A stretch of DNA of 45,973 nt from J084 sp964471405 (GTDB lineage Bacteria; Pseudomonadota; Alphaproteobacteria; Sphingomonadales; Rhodothalassiaceae), in the NCBI GenBank assembly GCA_964471405.1, contig CAYYGH010000013.1, positions 1 through 45,973 on the forward strand, written 5' to 3'. Both the position numbers and the translations under genes were made by a program. Numbering within the stretch: the first letter of the stretch is position 1; each line of letters starts with the position of its first letter. The notes beneath the pieces are model-generated. The model saw only the letters and a list, made by a program, of their open reading frames with translations. It made no database searches and was not told where the DNA came from. Positions 40,011-45,973 of the stretch are shown in pieces.

Positions 40011-41353
40011 ACCATGATCACCCATGTTCGTCTCCGCTGAGCCGGACCGCCTTTGCGGCCGCGATGCAGGCGCTGGGGCTGACGCCTGAGGACGGACCGT
40101 TTGCGGTGGCCGTCTCCGGTGGGGTGGACAGCATGGCGCTGGCCCTGCTGGCGGCCGATTATGCGCCCGTTCTTGCCCTGACGGTCGATCACGGCCTGCG
40201 ATCGGAGTCGCGCGATGAGGCTCTGCGGGTCCAGACCTTCCTGCGCCGGCGCGGGATCCCTCATCGCATTCTGACCCTTTCGCCGCGGGATTGGCCGCAG
40301 GGTCATGGCAGCCTGGAAGCACGGGCGCGGCTGGCGCGCTATGCGGCCCTTGAAGAGGCGGCGGCCGCGGCGGGGATTCGACACCTCCTGCTTGCCCATA
40401 CGCTGGAAGATCAGGCCGAGACGGTTCTGTTGCGCCTGCTTGCCGGCTCGGGTCTGGAGGGGCTGGCGGCGATGGCGGCAAGTGCGCCACCCCTGGTGCT
40501 GCCGGATGGGCCGATGCGGCATCGGCCTCTTCTCGCCATTCCGCGGGCCTGTCTGCAGCCGGTGGTCGTGCGGGCCGGCTGGGAACCCGTTGCCGATCCG
40601 ATGAACCGGGATCCGCGCTTTGCCCGGGTGGCCGTGCGCCAGTGGCTGGCGCAGGCGCCGGGGGGCAGGCAGGCGGTCCGGCGGATCAGCACCGTTGCCC
40701 GCAAGCTTGCGCGGGCCCAGGCCGCTCTGGACAGGGAGATCGACTGCCATCTTGCCAGGGCGGTGCGCCTGCAGGAAGCAGGATACGCCTGGCTGGATTC
40801 CCGACCCCTGCTGGCAGCGGAAGAGGAGCTGCGCCTGCGGGCGTTCGCGCGGCTGGTGCAGCACCTCGGCGGGGCGGCTTTCGCACCGCGTGAAAAGGCG
40901 CTGACCCGCCTGCTGGCCATGCTTGGCCGTGCGGACTTTGCCGGCGCGACGCTGGCCGGCGTGTGGCTTCAGCCCGGCAAGGCGGGCGTGCTCCTGTGTC
41001 GTGAGCCGGCAGCGGTCTCGCCTGCCGTTGCATTGCGCCCCGGCCGCGCCATCCGCTGGGATGGCCGCTTCGTGGTCCGCGCCCCGGCGGAGCTGGATCG
41101 GGGCTGGACCGTGGGGCCGCTTGGGACGCAATGGCGCAAGGCGGTACGCGCAGCCTTCGGGCGGCAGGGTGAGGCGGCCGTGGCGGCCGTCCCGGGACCG
41201 GTGCGCCCTGCTCTGGCCTGCTTGCGTGATCAGGAAGGGCGCCTGCGCCTGATTGCCGGTCTTCCGCAGGCACAAGGAGATGTGGCAGGGATCACGGTCA
41301 CCTGGGCTCCGCTTCGCCCCTTGTTCAGGGACCGTCAATCCCTATCTGCTTAA
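40001..41353 (+). CDS. tilS: tRNA(Ile)-lysidine synthetase TilS
   Basis: 450 residues. The enzyme changes C34 of tRNA-Ile(CAU) to lysidine, so that it reads AUA and carries Ile. The N-type ATP-pyrophosphatase P-loop SGGVDS is at 39-44, with LTVDHGLRSESRDEA, HTLEDQAETVLLRLLAGSGLEGLAAM and NRDPRFARVAVR downstream. The C-terminal part (about 230-450) is less conserved, and the terminal TilS-C-like region is weak. It starts at ATG 40001 inside the cpoB 3' end with no clear Shine-Dalgarno, suggesting coupling. Confidence 0.92.
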   Translation: MPLDHDHPCSSPLSRTAFAAAMQALGLTPEDGPFAVAVSGGVDSMALALLAADYAPVLALTVDHGLRSESRDEALRVQTFLRRRGIPHRILTLSPRDWPQGHGSLEARARLARYAALEEAAAAAGIRHLLLAHTLEDQAETVLLRLLAGSGLEGLAAMAASAPPLVLPDGPMRHRPLLAIPRACLQPVVVRAGWEPVADPMNRDPRFARVAVRQWLAQAPGGRQAVRRISTVARKLARAQAALDREIDCHLARAVRLQEAGYAWLDSRPLLAAEEELRLRAFARLVQHLGGAAFAPREKALTRLLAMLGRADFAGATLAGVWLQPGKAGVLLCREPAAVSPAVALRPGRAIRWDGRFVVRAPAELDRGWTVGPLGTQWRKAVRAAFGRQGEAAVAAVPGPVRPALACLRDQEGRLRLIAGLPQAQGDVAGITVTWAPLRPLFRDRQSLSA

Positions 41354-41379
41354 CAAGGCGCAGTGCTTCGGGATAGAAT
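41350..41379 (+). promoter_or_regulatory. Putative ftsH promoter
   Basis: TTAACA (41350-41355), an 18-base spacer and TAGAAT (41374-41379) each match the sigma-70 consensus at five of six bases. The -35 box overlaps the tilS stop codon. The leader to the GTG at 41461 is about 75 nt. I see no sigma-32-type heat-shock element. Confidence 0.45.
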
Positions 41380-41460
41380 GGTCCGTGCATGTGAACGGCG
41401 GGACGTGTCCGAAGCCTGTGCACCGGTGCGTCATCACAAGAATGAAAGAGGACAGAACGC

Positions 41461-43392
41461 GTGAACAATTTCGTCCGCAACATCCTGATCTGGCTGCTGC
41501 TTGCCCTGGCCTTCGTCGCCATCTTCAACCTGTTCCAGAATCCCTCCGGACAGCTCGCCCATGAGCTGGCCTATTCCGATTTTCTGGAGAAGGTCGAGCA
41601 GGGTGAGGTGCGGCAGGTCACGATCCGGGATCACGAAATTTCCGGCGAGCTGCGTTCGGGCACGCCCTTCAAGACGATCGCGCCCGATGATCCGGGGCTT
41701 ATCGCCACTTTGCGCAAGGCGGGCGTGCGCTTTGCTGCGAAGAAGGAGGAATCGAGCCCGCTTCTGTCGATCCTGATCACCTGGTTCCCGATGCTGTTGC
41801 TGATCGGCATCTGGATCTTTTTCATGCGCCAGATGCAGGCCGGCCGTGGCGGCGGAGCGATGGGGTTCGGCAAGTCCCGCGCCCGACTGCTGACCGAGAA
41901 GACCGGACGGGTGACATTTGCCGATGTCGCCGGCATCGACGAGGCCAAGGAGGAACTGCAGGAGATCGTCGAGTTTCTGAAGGATCCCCACAAGTTTCAG
42001 CGTCTCGGCGGCCGGATCCCGAAGGGTGCGCTGCTCGTCGGCCCTCCCGGCACTGGCAAGACGCTGCTTGCCCGCGCCATTGCAGGCGAGGCGAATGTGC
42101 CCTTCTTTACGATCTCGGGTTCCGATTTTGTTGAAATGTTTGTCGGCGTGGGGGCGAGCCGTGTGCGGGACATGTTCGACCAGGCCAAGAAGAATGCGCC
42201 CTGCATCATCTTCATCGACGAGATCGATGCGGTCGGCCGCCACCGTGGTGCGGGGCTCGGCGGCGGCAATGACGAGCGCGAGCAGACGCTGAACCAGCTG
42301 CTGGTGGAGATGGACGGTTTCGAGTCGAACGAGGGGATCATCCTGATCGCCGCCACCAACCGGCCGGATGTTCTTGACCCCGCGCTCTTGAGGCCCGGGC
42401 GTTTCGATCGTCAGATCGTGGTGCCCAATCCCGATATCGTGGGGCGGGAGAAGATTCTGCGCGTGCACATGAAGAAGGTGCCGCTGGACAAGGATGTCGA
42501 TCCCCGGATCATCGCCCGCGGCACGCCCGGTTTTTCCGGCGCCGATCTGGCCAATCTCGTCAACGAGGCCGCGCTGCTCGCCGCCCGCAAGGGCAAGCGT
42601 GTCGTCTCAATGGCCGAATTCGAGGAGGCCAAGGACAAGGTCATGATGGGCACCGAGCGGCGCTCCATGGTCATGACCGAGGAGGAAAAGCGGCTCACCG
42701 CCTATCACGAGGCCGGCCATGCTCTGGTTGCCCTGCATTGTCCGGAGGCCGATCCCATCCACAAGGCCACGATCATCCCCCGCGGCCGGGCGCTCGGCAT
42801 GGTCATGCGCCTGCCCGAGCGCGATGAATACGCCCAGTCGCGCCAGAAGATGAAGGACAATCTGGCGATCGCCATGGGCGGGCGCGTGGCCGAAGAGATC
42901 ATCTTCGGTCCGGAGAAGGTGACGTCGGGGGCGGCCAGCGACATCCAGATGGCCACACGGCTGGCGCGGGCCATGGTCACCAAATACGGCATGTCGGACA
43001 AGCTCGGGCCGCTGCAGTATGACGAAAACGAGGAGGAGATCTTCCTCGGCGCCTCGATCGCCCGTCAGCGCCACATCTCCGAGCAGACGGCGCGCGAAAT
43101 CGATGAGGAGGTGCGTGCCTTCGTCGAAGAAGCCTATGCCCGGGCCCGCCGGATCATCGAAGATCATCTCGATGATCTCCATGCCCTGGCGAAGGCCCTG
43201 CTCGAATACGAGACGCTCTCCGGCGACGAGATCAAGGCGGTGCTGGAGGGGCGGCCCATCGAGCGGCCGGAGACGAACGAGGAAGACAGCAGGCCTTCCG
43301 CACGTCCGGCCAGATCACCGACCGTGCCCAAGGCGGGCCGCCGGCGCGGGCAACCGCCGGCGCTCGGTCCCGAACCGCAGCCGCAGGGCTGA
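41461..43392 (+). CDS. ftsH: ATP-dependent zinc metalloprotease FtsH
   Basis: 643 residues from GTG 41461 (AGAGGAC upstream). Inner-membrane AAA+ protease that degrades membrane and regulatory proteins. Two membrane helices (about 5-25 and 104-123) flank a small periplasmic domain. Walker A GPPGTGKT is at 194-201, Walker B D253-E254 in IIFIDEID, the second region of homology RPGRFDR at 311-317, the zinc motif HEAGH at 416-420 and a third ligand D494 (AASDIQMATRLAR). The Arg/Pro-rich C-terminal tail (about 600-643) is variable in the family. It is the last gene of the ruv-tol block. A convergent acyl-CoA ligase follows. Confidence 0.97.
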   Translation: MNNFVRNILIWLLLALAFVAIFNLFQNPSGQLAHELAYSDFLEKVEQGEVRQVTIRDHEISGELRSGTPFKTIAPDDPGLIATLRKAGVRFAAKKEESSPLLSILITWFPMLLLIGIWIFFMRQMQAGRGGGAMGFGKSRARLLTEKTGRVTFADVAGIDEAKEELQEIVEFLKDPHKFQRLGGRIPKGALLVGPPGTGKTLLARAIAGEANVPFFTISGSDFVEMFVGVGASRVRDMFDQAKKNAPCIIFIDEIDAVGRHRGAGLGGGNDEREQTLNQLLVEMDGFESNEGIILIAATNRPDVLDPALLRPGRFDRQIVVPNPDIVGREKILRVHMKKVPLDKDVDPRIIARGTPGFSGADLANLVNEAALLAARKGKRVVSMAEFEEAKDKVMMGTERRSMVMTEEEKRLTAYHEAGHALVALHCPEADPIHKATIIPRGRALGMVMRLPERDEYAQSRQKMKDNLAIAMGGRVAEEIIFGPEKVTSGAASDIQMATRLARAMVTKYGMSDKLGPLQYDENEEEIFLGASIARQRHISEQTAREIDEEVRAFVEEAYARARRIIEDHLDDLHALAKALLEYETLSGDEIKAVLEGRPIERPETNEEDSRPSARPARSPTVPKAGRRRGQPPALGPEPQPQG

Positions 43393-43424
43393 TGACGGCG
43401 GAGCAGGCCAAGAAAGCCGTCATC
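43391..43424 (+). terminator. Inverted repeat overlapping the ftsH stop
   Basis: GATGACGGC (43391-43399) and GCCGTCATC (43416-43424) form a perfect 9-bp stem with a 16-nt loop right at the ftsH stop. No T-run follows. The remaining spacer to 43689 (about 265 nt) carries no gene I can support; it includes CGCCGG-type palindromic words near 43440. Confidence 0.4.
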
Positions 43425-43689
43425 GCCACATCATCATCGCCGGTCGCCGGAAAACCGGTCATCGGCAGGAGGGCTTGTGGTGATCCGGGGCGATCGCTGC
43501 CTTGCCGGAAAAAGCAGGGCAGGGGAGCAGAAGATGCGCTCTTCTTCTTGAGAGGATGCCGAGCCGGCCGGCTGCCGCTGGACAAGTGCGGACGTGCTGC
43601 CCCTCCGCGGCTAATGAGGGCGGGATGCGCCGGCGCATGAGGAGGCGAGGGACATCAGCAGGGGAGGAGGGGAACGAGATGGGCACCGA

Positions 43690-45411
43690 TCATTTGGCGC
43701 CGGCCAGCCGTCGGGCCTCTTCCCGCAAGTGCCGCCGCAGCACCTTGCCGACGGGGGACTTCGGCAGCTCGTCCACGAAGACGTAACGCTTCGGGCGCTT
43801 GTAGGCCGTCAATCTTGCCGCCACATGGGCCTTCAGCGCCGCCTCATCGAGGGCGGGATCCCGGCGCACGACGAAGGCCCAGGGCACCTCGCCGGCCTTC
43901 TCGTCCGGCGCGCCGACCACGGCCGCCTCCGCCACGCCGGGATGCTCGGCAAGCACCGCCTCGACTTCCGCCGGATAGACGTTGAAGCCGGAGACGATGA
44001 TCATGTCCTTCTTGCGGTCGGCGATGACGAGAAAGCCGTCCTCGTCAAGAAAGCCGACGTCACCCGTCTTCAGCCAGCCGTCCGCCAGCACGGCCGCCGT
44101 CTCCTCCGGCCGATTGCGATAGCCGCGCATCACCTGCGGGCCGCGGATCCAGATCTCGCCGGGCACGCCGGGCGGGCAGTCGCGGCCCTCGTCGTCGACG
44201 ATGCGGATCTCGGTTCCCGGCAGCGGCCGGCCGACGGTGCCGGGCTTCATCGTCTCATCGAGCGGTGAGGCGGTGACGATGCAGGTGCCCTCGGTCAGCC
44301 CGTAGCCTTCATGGATCTCGCAGCCCGTCACCTCCTTCCAGCGCGCACGCACCGCGGGGCTGAGCGGTGCAGCACCCGAGACACAGAGCTTCAGATGGCG
44401 GGGCGGGTGGGCCACGAACCAGTCCTCCTCGAGCAGCCCCTGGAAGAGGGCGTTGACGCCGGGCAACATGGTGATCGGGAAGCGATCGAAAGCAGGCTTC
44501 AGATTCGAAAGCGGCCGGGGGTTGGGCACCAGCACGATATGGGTGCCGGCCCGCATCGCGTGCATCGCGCCGATGGCCAGCGCATAGGCGTGATAGAGCG
44601 GCAGTACGAGAAGCGTGGTCTCCTGATCGCTCGCCCGTGCACGCAGGGTCTCGCCGCTCATGATTTCCTGCTGGGTGATGTTGGCGAGAAGATTGAAGGC
44701 CGTGATTTCGGCCCCCTTGGGCCGGCCGGTGGTGCCGCCGGTATACTGGAAGATCTGCGGATCATCGAGGCTGCGCTCGTGCCAGAAAATCTCGCTCCGG
44801 CGTCCGCCACGCACGCGCCGGCCTTCGCTGAGTGCGCGCGAAAACGGGATCGCCGGGCGCGGGAAGGGTTTCAGCCGGCCCTCGCGCCGCAGTTTCCATG
44901 TGATGAGAAGCCGCTGCCAGAGCGGGAAGAACTCCGCGATCGAAAAGCGGATCAGATGCCGAACGCCGGTGCCGTCCAGCGCCGCCTCCAGCCGGTCGGC
45001 GAACAGGTCCACGACGACGAGCGCCTTCGCCTGCGAATCCGCAAGCTGGAACCGCGCCTCCTCGCCCGTATAGAGCGGATTGAGGCCGGTGAAGACGCAC
45101 CCGGCCTTCATGATCCCGTAGGCCGCAATCGGATAGGCGAGGCAGTTGGGCCCCATCACCGCCACCACGTCGCCGGCTTCAAGCCCCAGTCTCTCGCGCA
45201 GGAAGAAGGCGAAATCGTCGGAGAGCGCATCGATCTCGGCGAAGGTGAGCGTGCGCGTCCAGCCATTGGGCAGGACGATCGAGAAGGCGGGTTTTGCCGC
45301 ATGCTCCCGGCAGGCGCCCGCGATCAGCGCCGGCATGGAGGGCGCGAGCAGCCGGTCTGCAGTCAGACAATCATGGGCCGGGGTCGACGGGCGCTTGAGC
45401 TCTGTCGCCAT
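43690..45411 (-). CDS. Long-chain fatty-acid-CoA ligase (FadD-like)
   Basis: 573 residues from ATG 45411; an extended frame to 45861 adds only low-complexity sequence. ANL-superfamily adenylating enzyme: P-loop YTGGTTGRPKG from residue 223, LPLYHAYALAIGAM, SGAAPLSP, the A5 motif YGLTEGT, A7 LKTGDVGFLDEDGFLVIADRKKDMII and A10 PKSPVGKVLRR with the catalytic Lys. It activates long-chain fatty acids to acyl-CoA for beta-oxidation or phospholipid synthesis; the exact chain length is not readable. It is alone on the minus strand, convergent with ftsH. The substituted FadD linker motif and length match FadD rather than acetyl-CoA synthetase. Confidence 0.88.
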   Translation of the reverse strand: MATELKRPSTPAHDCLTADRLLAPSMPALIAGACREHAAKPAFSIVLPNGWTRTLTFAEIDALSDDFAFFLRERLGLEAGDVVAVMGPNCLAYPIAAYGIMKAGCVFTGLNPLYTGEEARFQLADSQAKALVVVDLFADRLEAALDGTGVRHLIRFSIAEFFPLWQRLLITWKLRREGRLKPFPRPAIPFSRALSEGRRVRGGRRSEIFWHERSLDDPQIFQYTGGTTGRPKGAEITAFNLLANITQQEIMSGETLRARASDQETTLLVLPLYHAYALAIGAMHAMRAGTHIVLVPNPRPLSNLKPAFDRFPITMLPGVNALFQGLLEEDWFVAHPPRHLKLCVSGAAPLSPAVRARWKEVTGCEIHEGYGLTEGTCIVTASPLDETMKPGTVGRPLPGTEIRIVDDEGRDCPPGVPGEIWIRGPQVMRGYRNRPEETAAVLADGWLKTGDVGFLDEDGFLVIADRKKDMIIVSGFNVYPAEVEAVLAEHPGVAEAAVVGAPDEKAGEVPWAFVVRRDPALDEAALKAHVAARLTAYKRPKRYVFVDELPKSPVGKVLRRHLREEARRLAGAK

Positions 45412-45803
45412 GCTTTCTTGCACCTTGCTGAAGGCAGGGAATTCCTGCCGCCTCTCTTCCTCTTCCCTTGCCGGAGCGGCAGCAGGAACCCGCCCCGGCA
45501 GGAGGCAGGAACGCATGATCGCCAGCCCTTTGCAAGCCCGCGAAAGAGGGAGACGGCAATGCTCCCCGCTCCTTCCCCCAGGCTGCCGGGTGCCGCTGCC
45601 GCTCCTGTCTCCGCCTCCGGCGAGCGTGCCGTTCCTGCTGCTCTCCTGCCGGGCGGGATGGTCTTTCCATCGCACCCTTTCAGCCCTGTCCGGCGCGTGT
45701 AGCGGCAGGGGAGGCGCTCTTTTTCGTCCGCCGGCCCCGCTCGTCAGGCCGGAGGGGGGCGCGGGAACCGGCGGTGGCTTGAGGCCGAGAGGACGCGGTG
45801 GCG

Positions 45804-45973
45804 GGTGACGCTCGCCCCCTCGCGCCGTTCGCCGGCTCGACCGGCGGACCTTGCCGGTCATCGGTGATCAGTCTTCAGCCATCGGAGACAGGCGGGCGGT
45901 GACGCTCCCCTCTCGCGTCGTTCGCCGGCTCGACCGGCGGACCTTGCCGGTCATCGGTGATCAGTCTTCAGCC
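45804..45973 (+). repeat. Tandem repeat of about 93 bp, cut by the window end
   Basis: Two units: 45804-45896 and 45898-45973. Both run GGTGACGCTC, a CTCGCG-rich spacer, then an identical block that begins CGTTCGCCGGCTCGACCGGC and continues through CGGACCTTGCCGGTCATC to TCAGTCTTCAGCC. The second unit ends at the window edge, so more copies may follow. Each unit has a CGCCGG-CTCGA-CCGGCG hairpin matching the palindromic repeats at 11-60, 151-180 and 13395-13424. The rest of 45412-45803 has no gene I can support. Confidence 0.8.

Noticed and set aside
43690..45861. N-terminal extension of the acyl-CoA ligase to 45861
   Set aside because: The extra 150 residues are low-complexity and not part of the family; ATG 45411 gives the normal start.
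45804..45973. CRISPR array
   Set aside because: Only two units, nearly identical over most of their length with no unique spacers and no cas genes; it is a simple tandem repeat.

Overview
The window is a G+C-rich, gene-dense chromosomal segment of an alphaproteobacterium. Three gene orders point there. The first is rlmH - envC-like - S41 peptidase - divergent polysaccharide deacetylase - rppH on the minus strand. The second is yebC - ruvC - ruvA - ruvB - ybgC - tolQ - tolR - tolA - tolB - pal - cpoB - tilS - ftsH on the plus strand. The third marker is a protein of the alphaproteobacterial TIGR02186 family next to a TauE/SafE permease. I cannot name the genus from sequence alone. I see no rRNA, tRNA, CRISPR array, transposase or phage genes.

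Layout. 1-631: no credible gene; intergenic repeats and a purine-rich tract. 632-5781 (minus): cell-envelope and RNA-maintenance operon. 5782-6030: AT-rich divergent spacer with a 19-nt palindrome. 6031-8291: a GAF protein with a degenerate histidine-kinase core (phospho-acceptor His replaced by Glu), whose 3' end overlaps a convergent EamA transporter. 8501-10903: a stand-alone AceE/transketolase-type thiamine-diphosphate enzyme. 11214-13250: a ZnuD-like TonB-dependent receptor. 13251-13791: repeats and a strong hairpin. 13792-19759: a group of exported proteins (an orphan, a beta-propeller/amidohydrolase fusion, a small unknown and an alpha/beta hydrolase). 19806-21799 (minus): carboxylesterase and murA. 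21958-25514 (plus): gluQ, MarC, TauE/SafE permease, TIGR02186 protein. 25705-25944 (minus): a TusA-like protein without the family cysteine. 26302-28968 (minus): glpD and a DUF1028 protein, divergent from glpK (29285-30808). 30968-43392: the yebC-ruv-tol-pal-tilS-ftsH block. 43690-45411 (minus): long-chain acyl-CoA ligase. 45412-45973: non-coding, ending in a roughly 93-bp tandem repeat cut by the window edge.

How the genes work together. The two large blocks are housekeeping: septal peptidoglycan processing and RNA turnover, then Holliday-junction resolution, outer-membrane constriction, tRNA-Ile lysidine formation and membrane proteolysis. Several genes are joined by four-base ATGA stop/start overlaps, most strikingly the chain ruvC-ruvA-ruvB-ybgC. 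The accessory part lies between about 6 and 30 kb. Its most unusual items are the pseudo-histidine kinase, the lone AceE-type enzyme, the Cys-less TusA-like protein near a sulfur-type permease, and a palindromic repeat family found at both window edges and at 13.4 kb. Nothing here clearly forms a complete new system; the pseudokinase and the Cys-less TusA-like protein are the best leads.
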